Below, piece by piece: positions 1-7,539 of a DNA stretch of 64,000 nucleotides. Where the stretch lies: NCBI GenBank assembly GCA_050330195.1, contig JBHJOB010000010.1, positions 1 to 64,000 of the forward strand, read 5' to 3'. The position numbers and the translations under genes are program-made. The notes beneath the pieces are model-generated. The model was not told where the DNA came from. It saw only the letters and a program-made list of their open reading frames with translations, and made no database searches. This DNA is from JAHQVI01 sp050330195 (lineage in GTDB: Bacteria > Pseudomonadota > Alphaproteobacteria > Rhizobiales > Rhodomicrobiaceae). How positions within the stretch are numbered: position 1 is the first letter of the stretch; each line of letters begins with the position of its first letter.

Positions 1-140
1 ACGTCGAGTTTTTTGGCGATCTCGTCTTGAGACATTCCACTTCTTTTGAAGATGCGGCGCATAGATGTATATGCTCCACGCAAATTAGCGTAGTAATCCT
101 CCCACAGGACTCCCTTATCTAAAGCGGCTCCTTCTGTCAT
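1..140 (-). CDS. XRE-type helix-turn-helix regulator (partial, cut by left edge)
   Basis: Only the first 46 codons lie in the window; the gene runs off the left edge. It starts with ATG at 138-140 behind a strong GGAGG Shine-Dalgarno six bases upstream. After about 33 residues the protein reads SGMSQDEIAKKLDV, the typical second helix and turn of a Cro/C1 (XRE) type DNA-binding domain. The reading frame overlaps the end of the upstream gene by 26 bases, so the two are probably translated together. The order (unknown protein first, XRE protein second) is that of HigBA-type toxin-antitoxin operons, but a plain autoregulator is also possible. Confidence 0.7.
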   Translation of the reverse strand, partial: MTEGAALDKGVLWEDYYANLRGAYTSMRRIFKRSGMSQDEIAKKLD

Positions 141-660
141 CTTCTGCCTCCACATTGTCGCTTATATACGCAAACACATTATTTCCACTTATTGGGAACT
201 TGCCAGGAAACAGCTCGTTCCATAAAGTACGACACCCATCTATCTGTTTATGCCACTCTCCCTGTGACATGCCCAAACTCGCCCTATCCTGCACCGTCAT
301 CGCCACAAACCAGTCTTTCAAAGCAAATACCCCAAAAAACCGGTGCAACGGCTTAAACGACGGCCTTATCGACCACACTCCGTGATCGAAGGGTGCGTAA
401 TGGTCTCGGCGGTCCTCGACCAATTTCATAAATTCTAGATCGTCGATCTCATCGCCACGTACAAACGTGGTGAAATGGCCTCGAACAAAACCTTTCAGCG
501 GCTTCAACTCTCCTTGCTGGCCATCGTCGTGAACCCACGTATGGAGTTCGGGCGTCATGGTAACTTTCCGCGCTTCGCGCTCGTGGCCCACCAGACGGGG
601 CAGAAAACGTACCAGGCGGCCTGCCGCTTCGTGTTTTAATATGCTAAGGACAGTTGACAT
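115..660 (-). CDS. Unknown 181-residue protein, possible HigB/RelE-like toxin
   Basis: The family is not recognised with confidence. ATG at 658-660 gives 181 residues; a TTG three codons upstream is an alternative, and neither has a clear ribosome binding site. The C-terminal half has a stretch with FFGVFALKDWFVAMT followed by a tryptophan- and cysteine-containing helix (WHKQIDGCRTLWNELFP), which faintly recalls the beta-strand core of HigB/RelE-like toxins. It overlaps by 26 bases a downstream XRE-type HTH gene, the order seen in higBA. A 20-bp palindrome covers the start codon, suggesting autoregulation. Function as a toxin is inference only. Confidence 0.55.
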   Translation of the reverse strand: MSTVLSILKHEAAGRLVRFLPRLVGHEREARKVTMTPELHTWVHDDGQQGELKPLKGFVRGHFTTFVRGDEIDDLEFMKLVEDRRDHYAPFDHGVWSIRPSFKPLHRFFGVFALKDWFVAMTVQDRASLGMSQGEWHKQIDGCRTLWNELFPGKFPISGNNVFAYISDNVEAEDDRRSRFR

Positions 661-671
661 ATCTGTCAACT
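652..671. promoter_or_regulatory. 20-bp palindrome over a start codon, probable operator
   Basis: AGTTGACATATCTGTCAACT has perfect 8-bp arms around the centre TATC. It lies exactly over the start of the unknown gene that precedes the XRE-type gene. A related half-site (GTTGACGATA, read on the minus strand) occurs about 30 bases further upstream. A site of this size and position is what an XRE-type autorepressor would use; binding is inferred, not shown. Confidence 0.5.
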
Positions 672-768
672 ACAGACCCATTACTACTATCGTCAACATC
701 AAAAAAGCGTTACCGGCGGCAGAAATTTATTGTTCACGGTTTGTTCCTGGCTTATTAACCGTTGCCCA

Positions 769-1239
769 TCAGCCCGGAGACGTAAACGCCTTCATCGCGT
801 GCCCGATGACTTGTCCAACCATCTCTGAAATCGTTTTCCGCCAACCCTCCTTGGCGGCTTCCTTACCAGCATCGGCAGCTATCTCTGAAAGCCGCTCCCC
901 GACGCTCTTTTCATCTTCTTCCGCTTTCTTTCCCTCTAGCGCACTCAGTGTTGCACTCAGAGCCTCGAACGCCTTTGGAGCAAGCACGTACCTTTTCCTA
1001 TTCGCTCCACTGGATCTCAAAATGATGTAGCCGGTATCAACCAACCACATCACAGTATGCGCCACGAAGTTTGCGTCCGTGCTTCTAGCGTCGTGATTTT
1101 TAGCGAGCTTCTCGGGTGGGGGCAGCTTAAGAGTGTCCACAATGTCCACAGGCACAATCTCTCGATGCACCGGGAACTCTTCGTAGAGCTTCCCAAACAA
1201 ATACGCCGTATAGAGATTGAAGCGTTCGATGTTCTTCAT
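769..1239 (-). CDS. Hypothetical 156-residue protein, winged-helix-like N-terminal half
   Basis: The family is not recognised. The protein starts MKNIERFNLYTAYLFGKLYEEFP. Its first ~95 residues alternate helices and a short strand pair (DTGYIILRSSGANRKRYVLAPKAFEAL) in the manner of a winged-helix fold that reads 'if target is X, then strand-turn-strand'. The rest is a charged helix rich in Ala, Glu and Lys, ending in an amphipathic helix with glycines (VGQVIGHAMKAF). It has no signal peptide or membrane segment. It sits alone between two small gene pairs in an AT-richer stretch, which suggests accessory DNA. No clear Shine-Dalgarno precedes the ATG. Confidence 0.55.
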   Translation of the reverse strand: MKNIERFNLYTAYLFGKLYEEFPVHREIVPVDIVDTLKLPPPEKLAKNHDARSTDANFVAHTVMWLVDTGYIILRSSGANRKRYVLAPKAFEALSATLSALEGKKAEEDEKSVGERLSEIAADAGKEAAKEGWRKTISEMVGQVIGHAMKAFTSPG

Positions 1240-1281
1240 ATATCAAGTACGCACTCTAGATCTGGCACAATGTCTCGGGAT

Positions 1282-1578
1282 TCAATCTTGCTGCCTACCC
1301 GGCCTGTCCCGCTTCCTTCGAAGTCGCCAACAAAAATCGCCGCGCGACCAGACAATCTCGTCGCCTGAAATATTCCGAAATTTTTCAAGCACCGGCCTCG
1401 CTATCGCCGGATTGCCATTCTCATTGGCATAGACGAAATTTGCGCCGAACTTCTTTTTAATCTCCCACGCAGCGTTATCCTGATAGAGCGGTTTCTTGTC
1501 TTCAATCTGCTCAATCATCCATTTCGCTACATCTTCGACGTCCGGCTCTTCTTCCTTCAACTCTTCGTTATCACTCAT
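1282..1578 (-). CDS. DUF6953-like small protein
   Basis: This 98-residue acidic protein contains the run EDVAKWMIEQIEDKKPLYQD, then AAWEIKKKFG, then an NENGNPAI motif and a C-terminal VWSRGDFCWR. These landmarks match what I recall of the DUF6953 family, small cytoplasmic proteins often found on integron cassettes and islands; their function is unknown. Its ATG overlaps the stop codon of the YodC-like gene by four bases (ATGA), so the two are translationally coupled. The last ~15 residues are basic and look poorly conserved. Confidence 0.65.
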   Translation of the reverse strand: MSDNEELKEEEPDVEDVAKWMIEQIEDKKPLYQDNAAWEIKKKFGANFVYANENGNPAIARPVLEKFRNISGDEIVWSRGDFCWRLRRKRDRPGRQQD

Positions 1579-1772
1579 TTCTTCGTTTCACCGGCGGCTT
1601 CTGCTGGAATGAGCGAAGCGGTTGGAAATTTCCCAGTTTCCAACTTCCGACCTCCAAACCATTGACACCTGACATGGTCCGGTTCCGAATACACGCTCGT
1701 ATCCGACACTGTCATTTCCGGACCACCCGACCGTAGTTGAACAACCTCACCGACCTTAAAGCTTTTTGCCAT
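1575..1772 (-). CDS. YodC-like (DUF2158) small protein
   Basis: The 65-residue product begins MAKSFKVGEVVQLRSGGPEMTV, the hallmark opening of the YodC/DUF2158 family: a small SH3-like beta barrel with the motif 'G..V.L.SGGP.MTV'. A cysteine-tryptophan pair follows in 'VRCQWFGGRKLETGKF', also typical. The open frame extends further upstream, but the ATG at 1770-1772 has a GGAGG ribosome binding site five bases away and matches the family start, so I choose it. It is coupled through an ATGA overlap to the DUF6953-like gene. The role of the family is unknown. Confidence 0.75.
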   Translation of the reverse strand: MAKSFKVGEVVQLRSGGPEMTVSDTSVYSEPDHVRCQWFGGRKLETGKFPTASLIPAEAAGETKK

Positions 1773-2230
1773 AACAGCCTCCATTGGCACTCTGCTACAT
1801 TGAGTGCCAACTCTGGAGCGATTCGTCTTTGACACCAATCCTTCAATTCCTGCCGTCATTCATTTACGGCACCGAACACGGTATCTTCTAAAAGCCTCTA
1901 ATCAAATATCCTTTAAAACCAACGAGCTCCTAAGTCTTTTAGACTCCCCTACGGGGCGCCACTTCCTGTGATCTCTGCCGATTCTCCTCAATTTTTTGTC
2001 CAAATTGGCCCACTGGCAGGAAATCACACCCCAAAGTGGCCACACATGTTCATGCTTTATCTGCTTTGCGCAGTAACTGACGCATGCCGATGCCTGCAAT
2101 CCGGCGCTGCCCTTGTATGCCGTGCGTAGCCTGCCGCAACGTCTGCGGCGGCCTGGATTTCTCCTCAATGATAGCGAACGTGTAGCCGTCCTGTTTCGAT
2201 TGATACTGCTGGTGAACTTACCTGAGAAGA
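1773..2230. other. Intergenic stretch without a supportable gene
   Basis: An 88-codon open frame on the minus strand (1902-2168) exists, but it has no recognisable family, no ribosome binding site and an arginine-rich composition like an off-frame translation. Two small hairpins (AGTCT-TTT-AGACT at 1933-1945 and CCCC-TACG-GGG just after) are present near the left end. I see no tRNA, integrase or attachment repeat. Confidence 0.4.
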
Positions 2231-2251
2231 GAGCCCGGACGGGCCGGGCTC
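2231..2251 (-). terminator. Rho-independent terminator hairpin
   Basis: The sequence has perfect 8-bp arms GAGCCCGG and CCGGGCTC around a five-base loop. Read on the minus strand it follows the small membrane protein gene by about 25 bases and is followed by a pyrimidine-rich tail (TCTTCTC). The tail is short for a strong terminator. Confidence 0.6.
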
Positions 2252-2276
2252 AATCGACTTCGCATGATGCAGGCAA

Positions 2277-2471
2277 CTAATTCTGCTGGCCAGTTGGTTC
2301 CGTTGTCGGCTCAGCGTCTGGCGCGCCGGTTTGGGGTTCTTCCACTGGTGGCGTAGTTGCCGCGGGCGGCATCGCCGTTGATTCATCTTCGGCGAAGAAA
2401 TATTGGGCGCTAAAAGCAATAGCGAGCACGACCACGATGATGATGATAATACCGGCAAGATTTCTGTTCAC
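2277..2471 (-). CDS. Small single-span membrane protein with acidic Pro/Thr-rich tail
   Basis: This 64-residue protein has a hydrophobic segment at about residues 6-26 rich in Ile and Val, followed by a low-complexity tail of Pro, Thr, Glu and Ala. It is probably anchored in the inner membrane with the tail in the periplasm. The start is a GTG at 2469-2471 preceded by GGGAGG five bases away. A terminator hairpin follows at 2231-2251, so it forms its own transcription unit. Small proteins of this form are common in Rhizobiales; no function can be assigned. Confidence 0.6.
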   Translation of the reverse strand: MNRNLAGIIIIIVVVLAIAFSAQYFFAEDESTAMPPAATTPPVEEPQTGAPDAEPTTEPTGQQN

Positions 2472-2958
2472 AGTTCCCTCCCATGGTTAGTGATGCACAG
2501 AGTGGCTACGCCCCCAATGAGACTAGATTAAGATAGGCATGAAGCCAAATTTGATCAGCAGAATGAAGCAAGGTTGGCAGGCGCATCACGCTATTTTCTC
2601 AATCGAACCTCTGAACATACCAATTCCTTCAGCTCGTGTGCGCCTCCGCATCTTTATCCCCTGGTTTTTGCCACAACTTTCGACATGAACTCCAAATGCT
2701 TCCGGTCATGGGCCGGATATCGTCGCCTGTCCGGAAGCGATCGATGCAACGCTGGCGCCGCTCAACGGCCGGGGTCTCATGCATGGTGGGATCGACTGCG
2801 TTGGCGACGACCACAAGGCGACGGACGTATTCAGCCGCGAAAATTAATGAAAAACTTGAATTACAAAAATAACATGAAAATTTTCTTCATAAATTAGGCG
2901 ATTATTCAAGTTTATCAAGTATTTTGACGTCGGATTGCACCGCAATACATTTGGCGCG
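2472..2958. other. Intergenic region upstream of the Cache sensor gene
   Basis: No open frame here shows a protein-like composition or a known motif. The right end (about 2840-2930) is strongly AT-rich, contains the palindromic stretch GAAAATTTTC, and is the likely promoter region of the sensor-kinase operon that follows. No RNA gene is recognised. Confidence 0.4.
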
Positions 2959-3465
2959 ATGATGAGAAAATTCCTTCTGGCGATCGTGATCTCCTGTCAT
3001 TTTTCCGCAATGGCCGGCGCGGCGACGATAGAAGAATTGCATGAAATGTCTGCGGGCAATGACGTCACGCAGCTGACGGAGCACGTCCGGCTGCTTGCAC
3101 AACTGGCGAAAACGGAAATCGACGCTCACGGCATCGAAGCCGTCGAGGACAAGTTCCGGGAAACACCCTGGCGACGGGTCGCCAACGGGCTCCACCTCTG
3201 GGGCGTTACGACCAGGGGCGTGGCCTGGTTCGACGCGGGACATCCGGAACTGGAGGGGCTCGACGTCAGCGAAATGAGCGATCTGCATGGGCGGAGTTGG
3301 TCCGCTCTTGCTGTTGCCTCGGCCGATGGAACCGGTGCGGAGGTTTTCGAGATCACCTTCCCGCATCCCATCCTGAAACGCGCGGCCAGAGGTCTGCACA
3401 ATTGTTTCAGGATCAGGGAAAGCGATCGTGTGCTATGCGCGGGAGCCTTTTTGGACAGTGAATGA
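2959..3465 (+). CDS. Secreted Cache-domain sensor protein
   Basis: The protein has a signal peptide (MMRKFLLAIVISCHFSAMAGA) and then about 145 residues forming a single Cache-type domain: a long helix (TQLTEHVRLLAQLAKTEIDAHG), then LHLWGVTTRGVAWFDAGHPELEGLDVSEMSD, and a C-terminal strand pair around VLCAGAF. It has no transmembrane helix other than the signal, so it should be free in the periplasm. Its stop overlaps the start of the hybrid histidine kinase by four bases (ATGA), so the two are translationally coupled and probably act together. I chose ATG 2959 because it places the signal peptide at the N-terminus; a TTG at 2935 is an alternative. Confidence 0.8.
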   Translation: MMRKFLLAIVISCHFSAMAGAATIEELHEMSAGNDVTQLTEHVRLLAQLAKTEIDAHGIEAVEDKFRETPWRRVANGLHLWGVTTRGVAWFDAGHPELEGLDVSEMSDLHGRSWSALAVASADGTGAEVFEITFPHPILKRAARGLHNCFRIRESDRVLCAGAFLDSE

Positions 3466-5579
3466 ACGAGGGCTTATCCGCCAGTGAACAGGACGGTGCG
3501 TCCGGGCCCGATCGAAAGGCCGGCTGGTATCACGCCGCCCGCCGCGCCCTGCAATGGATTGGAAATCTTTTCCCGGCATTGTCGCTGGCAAGCAAGATCA
3601 TTCTCCCCATCCTCATTACTCTTGTCTCCCTGGGCTTCGTTGCCCGATTTGGCTATCTGACGCTGATTGAACAGCGCGCCGCCCTGAACCAGGAACTGGT
3701 GAACTATGCCGCGGGCGTGAGGCGCGCCTCGGAGTTTCCCAATCATCTCGTCGCCGTTCGCGCCGGTCTGTATCAGCTTTCGCTGTGGGGCATCGTGAGC
3801 GTGCCGTCCGACGATCTCACCATGATCGAGCATCAGATCAGGGCTGCGGTGGCGGAAGGGGAACAGGCGCTTCAATCGCTCGAAAAGGACGGACTTGCCG
3901 GCGTGAAGGACGTGCGCGCGCTCTTCAACCGCTACACCAGGGCCGTTGATCAGGCTCTGACGCTGATCGGCCGCAGTCCCATCGTGGGCGCAACAGCGGC
4001 GCGCGGTCTGGAGCGCCTGTACAGCGAACTCGCCGCCGAAAGCGAACGGCTCGCGAAATCAGCGGCGATCCGCTTTGAGCTGAAGAATCATCTTGCAAAT
4101 CGCGAAGCCAGGATCGTTATCGAGCGTTTCGCCCTGATCTCGATGATTTTCTTCGGGATCAGCGCCGTGATCGGCGTCCTTGTCGCCTTCCGGATCTCGC
4201 TGCCCATCCGCAGTCTCATTCTGAGCATGGGCGAGTTGCGCCGCAACGCGCGCAACGTGACTGTACCCCATCGCGGGCGGAGCGATGAAATCGGCGCGAT
4301 TGCCAGAGCGCTTCAGAGCTTCGCCGAATCGCTGGAAATACGCCGGGAACTGGAAGCTGAACTCCGCGAGCAGAAGGATCATGCGCTGAAGCTTGCCGCA
4401 ACGGCCGAGGCTGCCTCCGTCGCGAAATCATCGTTCCTCGCCAATATGAGCCACGAAATCCGCACGCCCCTGAATGGCATTCTGGGCATGGCGCAATTTC
4501 TGGAATCCGAAAAGCTCACCCCCCAGCAGCGGGAAGGCGTTCAGACGATTCTGGAATCCGGCAAGACATTGACGGCATTGCTCAACGATGTGCTCGACCT
4601 TTCGAAGATCGAGGCGGGCAAAATGAATCTGGAGCCGACGGAAGGCGATCTCCACCAGGTCTTTCTTCACGCGTTGAAGCTCTTCGGAGCCAGTGCGCAG
4701 GAGAAATCGGTTGCGCTCAATGTCGAAATCCACCCCCGGGTGCCGAAAATTGCCAGATTCGACAAGGTGCGCCTCAACCAGTGCATTTCCAACCTCCTCT
4801 CGAACGCAATCAAGTTCACCGATACCGGCAGCATTACCATGACGGTCACGCATTCGGTCGTGGATCAGTCCGAAAATCTCATCTGCGTCACATTCAGAGA
4901 TACCGGCATCGGCATCAGCGAGGACGTGGTCAGACGGCTGTTCTCCGAATTTTCGCAGGCCGATGCCTCGACGACGAGACGATATGGCGGCACCGGACTA
5001 GGCCTCGCCATCGCCAGGAACCTGGCGCGGCTGATGGGCGGAGATGTAACCGTCGAAAGCGCCCCCGGCGAAGGAAGCACTTTTACCTTCACCTTTCGCG
5101 TACCCGCCCAACTTGGACAGCAGGAGCGTCCCATATTCGGCGCGGCCTTGCCCGACAACGTCGCTGCCTTTCAGGGGCTGAGACTGTTGCTCGTCGATGA
5201 CAACGACACGAATCGAAAGGTGGCGCGTCTCCTGCTCGCCCCGACCGGCATGTCCGTGGCGGAGGCGGCAAATGGCATGGAAGCGCTCGACCGGCTGGCG
5301 AAGGAGGCGTTCGACCTCGTCCTGCTCGACATTCACATGCCCGTCATGGACGGTATCGAAGCGATCAGGCGCATTCGCGGCTCAGGCGCGACCTGGAGCA
5401 AGATTCCCGTCATCGCACTGACGGCCGATGCGATGGGCGGGGATCGCGAACGTCTGCTGTCCCTCGGCATGAGCGGCTACACCTCGAAGCCGATCGAGCA
5501 AGGCGCTTTGATCGCCGAGATCCACAGCGTGCTGGGGGGCGATTGGCGGGCTCCTGTTCTCCGCGCAGCCACGAGATGA
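3462..5579 (+). CDS. Membrane hybrid sensor histidine kinase with receiver domain
   Basis: The 705-residue protein has TM1 near residues 44-66, a periplasmic segment of about 150 residues, TM2 near 221-243, a HAMP linker, and a HisKA domain with phospho-acceptor His331 in the motif SHEIRTPLNGI. The HATPase domain follows, with NLLSNAIKF (N box, ~440), DTGIGIS (G1, ~480) and GGTGLGLAI (G2). A C-terminal receiver carries VDDND and phospho-acceptor Asp623 in LLDIHMPVMDG, with the conserved T and K in LTADA and YTSKP. No HPt or output domain is present, so phosphate must pass to another protein. The upstream coupled Cache protein may be its periplasmic ligand-binding partner. Confidence 0.93.
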   Translation: MNEGLSASEQDGASGPDRKAGWYHAARRALQWIGNLFPALSLASKIILPILITLVSLGFVARFGYLTLIEQRAALNQELVNYAAGVRRASEFPNHLVAVRAGLYQLSLWGIVSVPSDDLTMIEHQIRAAVAEGEQALQSLEKDGLAGVKDVRALFNRYTRAVDQALTLIGRSPIVGATAARGLERLYSELAAESERLAKSAAIRFELKNHLANREARIVIERFALISMIFFGISAVIGVLVAFRISLPIRSLILSMGELRRNARNVTVPHRGRSDEIGAIARALQSFAESLEIRRELEAELREQKDHALKLAATAEAASVAKSSFLANMSHEIRTPLNGILGMAQFLESEKLTPQQREGVQTILESGKTLTALLNDVLDLSKIEAGKMNLEPTEGDLHQVFLHALKLFGASAQEKSVALNVEIHPRVPKIARFDKVRLNQCISNLLSNAIKFTDTGSITMTVTHSVVDQSENLICVTFRDTGIGISEDVVRRLFSEFSQADASTTRRYGGTGLGLAIARNLARLMGGDVTVESAPGEGSTFTFTFRVPAQLGQQERPIFGAALPDNVAAFQGLRLLLVDDNDTNRKVARLLLAPTGMSVAEAANGMEALDRLAKEAFDLVLLDIHMPVMDGIEAIRRIRGSGATWSKIPVIALTADAMGGDRERLLSLGMSGYTSKPIEQGALIAEIHSVLGGDWRAPVLRAATR

Positions 5580-5725
5580 GCCACGGTGTTCAGCCCGCCC
5601 TGCCGGGAAGAGGAAGGGTGACAAACCGCCATGCGGACGGCCTGTTGCAACAGCAAGGGCAAGACGGCGGCGTTGCAGGCGAGTAGCGTTTCGCCGCCCC
5701 TTATGCGCCGAGGACTACCGGGCAA

Positions 5726-6121
5726 TCACTCGGTCGTTCTGCCGTCGAAATGTTCCTCGTGCGATTCTGCATCCGTCTTGGTCGCGTGCACGGTTCCTTC
5801 GCGGTGCTCGGGCGGCCCGTAGATCGTATAGAGGCGAAGCGGCCCATCGCCCATGCTCTTCACGTTGTGCCGGGCGCCGGCAGGCACGATGAATGCGTCG
5901 TCTGCCTCTACCAGCGAACGATGGCCGTCAATCCACACTTCGCCTTTGCCTTGCTCGACACGAAAGAACTGGTCGCGATCATCGTGGATCTCCTCACCGA
6001 TGTCGCTGCCGGGCTGAATGGACATCAACACAAGCTGCAGGTTCTTGCCCGTGTAGAGAACGCGCCGGAAGTCGGCGTTTTCCTCGGTCAGCTTCTCGAT
6101 ATTGTCCACAAATCCACGCAT
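5726..6121 (-). CDS. Cupin-fold protein
   Basis: This 131-residue protein is a single-domain cupin. Motif 1 is recognisable as PGSDIGEEIHDDRDQFFRVEQGKGEV, with the usual metal ligands at H and the D/Q positions, and motif 2 as VPAGARHNV. It is divergent from the ABC importer operon downstream, with a 387-base gap. Cupins of this size can be sugar isomerases, small-molecule lyases or ligand sensors, so no reaction is assigned. Its position suggests it belongs to the same metabolic module as the importer and the racemase, but that is inference. Confidence 0.8.
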   Translation of the reverse strand: MRGFVDNIEKLTEENADFRRVLYTGKNLQLVLMSIQPGSDIGEEIHDDRDQFFRVEQGKGEVWIDGHRSLVEADDAFIVPAGARHNVKSMGDGPLRLYTIYGPPEHREGTVHATKTDAESHEEHFDGRTTE

Positions 6122-6508
6122 GTCGCTGCTCCTGGTTCATTGATGGCGCTGAACCGCCTGCCGGCGAGTTTGGCCTCACCGGGAGCAAGCTCTCCGTGGC
6201 CGCCGCCCATCTCGCGCGCCGCAACCCTGAATAGCATAGCCGTCCGCAGTGGATGTTGACTTCCATCAATACAAGACGCAACGCACTCGGGCCCCCGCGC
6301 GGCGCGGCTGCTCCGACTGGCATATCAATTGCATCTGTCAATCGCACCAATGACAGCAGCGAAAGGGCGTGGAAGCCCGCAACTCACAGGGGGAGAAGGT
6401 CATGCGCCAGTTTGCGACGGTCCATGCGCTTACCCTCATGTCGAGCAGATGCAGCGCCCCATCCACCATTTGCGGTCCTGGCGCTTAAAAATTGAGCAAG
6501 GTGATCCG
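6122..6508. other. Divergent intergenic region, probable promoters
   Basis: This lies between the minus-strand cupin gene and the plus-strand importer operon. Open frames here are in arginine-rich registers without motifs. It must hold promoters for both sides, but I see no clear palindromic operator or riboswitch-like structure. Confidence 0.35.
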
Positions 6509-7516
6509 ATGAAAGCCTCCGGCCTTGAACTGGCAGCGTTAACGAAGCGGTATGGCGATACGATCGCTGTCAACCGGATCCACCTGAAGGTGCCTGCCTC
6601 GGATTATTGCTGTCTTCTCGGCCCCTCGGGATGCGGGAAAAGTTCGACGCTGCGCATGATCGCCGGTCACGAGGTGGTCTCCGAGGGCGATATCCTGCTC
6701 GGCAACGCCAATGTCACAGATCTGCCCCCGGCGCAGCGCGGCACGGCGATGATGTTCCAGTCCTACGCGCTGTTTCCGCATCTGAGCGTGCTCGACAATG
6801 TTGCCTTCAGCCTGAAAATGCGCGGCATGGGCAAGATCGAGCGGCGCGCCAAGGCGGCGGATCTGCTCGCACTCGTGGACATGTCGTCCTTCGCCGAGCG
6901 CCTGCCCGCGCAACTCTCGGGCGGACAGCAGCAGCGCGTGGCGCTGGCCCGCGCGCTGATCACCGAGCCGCAGATCCTCCTGCTGGACGAGCCGCTCTCG
7001 GCCCTCGATCCCTTCCTGCGCGTCCGTATGCGGACGGAACTCAAGCGCCTGCAGAAAGAGCTCGGCATCTCCTTCATTCACGTCACCCACGGGCAGGACG
7101 AAGCCATGGCGCTCGCCGACCTGATCGTCGTCATGAATGACGGACGCATCGAACAGCAGGGCACACCGCGCGAGGTTTTCACCAGACCCGCGACCGAATT
7201 CGTCGCCCGCTTCATAGGCGGCCACAATGTTCTGGCAAGGGACGCCTCGAAGATCGCCGTGCGCACCGACCGCCTGAAGATCGGACGTCTGAACGGGCAG
7301 GGCGTCCCAGCGGGGGCGCTCGAAGCGTCCGTTCGCGATGTCGAATATCAGGGCACTTATGTGCAGCTCGGTCTCGCCAGCGATACGGCCAGCGACATGC
7401 TTGCCGTCCTGCCCGAAGACATTTTCTTCGCCGATCCCATCAACCCCGGCGACCGCGTCAGCGTGAGCTGGAGCGAGACCGATGCGCATCGTCTCGCCGA
7501 TCCGAAAACTGCCTGA
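6509..7516 (+). CDS. ABC importer ATPase, spermidine/putrescine (PotA) type
   Basis: The 335-residue ATPase energises the importer encoded by the next three genes. Walker A is LGPSGCGKSS, the Q loop lies in MMFQSYALFPHLSV, the signature is LSGGQQQRVALARAL and Walker B is LLLDEPLSALD, followed by the H loop in FIHVTHGQDEA. A C-terminal TOBE-like domain of about 90 residues is present, as in PotA. The open frame extends 60 codons upstream, but ATG 6509 has an AAGGTG ribosome binding site and is where homology begins. Substrate cannot be told from the ATPase. Confidence 0.92.
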   Translation: MKASGLELAALTKRYGDTIAVNRIHLKVPASDYCCLLGPSGCGKSSTLRMIAGHEVVSEGDILLGNANVTDLPPAQRGTAMMFQSYALFPHLSVLDNVAFSLKMRGMGKIERRAKAADLLALVDMSSFAERLPAQLSGGQQQRVALARALITEPQILLLDEPLSALDPFLRVRMRTELKRLQKELGISFIHVTHGQDEAMALADLIVVMNDGRIEQQGTPREVFTRPATEFVARFIGGHNVLARDASKIAVRTDRLKIGRLNGQGVPAGALEASVRDVEYQGTYVQLGLASDTASDMLAVLPEDIFFADPINPGDRVSVSWSETDAHRLADPKTA

Positions 7517-7539
7517 TTTCAACTCGAAGGAGACTGCCT

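Noticed and set aside
1933..1956. Small hairpins resembling a tRNA 3' end
   Set aside because: No acceptor stem or anticodon arm can be formed; not a tRNA.
1902..2168. 88-codon open frame on the minus strand
   Set aside because: Arginine-rich composition, no ribosome binding site, no family resemblance.
2574..2897. Overlapping open frames on both strands upstream of the Cache sensor gene
   Set aside because: No motifs, composition typical of non-coding frames, no ribosome binding site.
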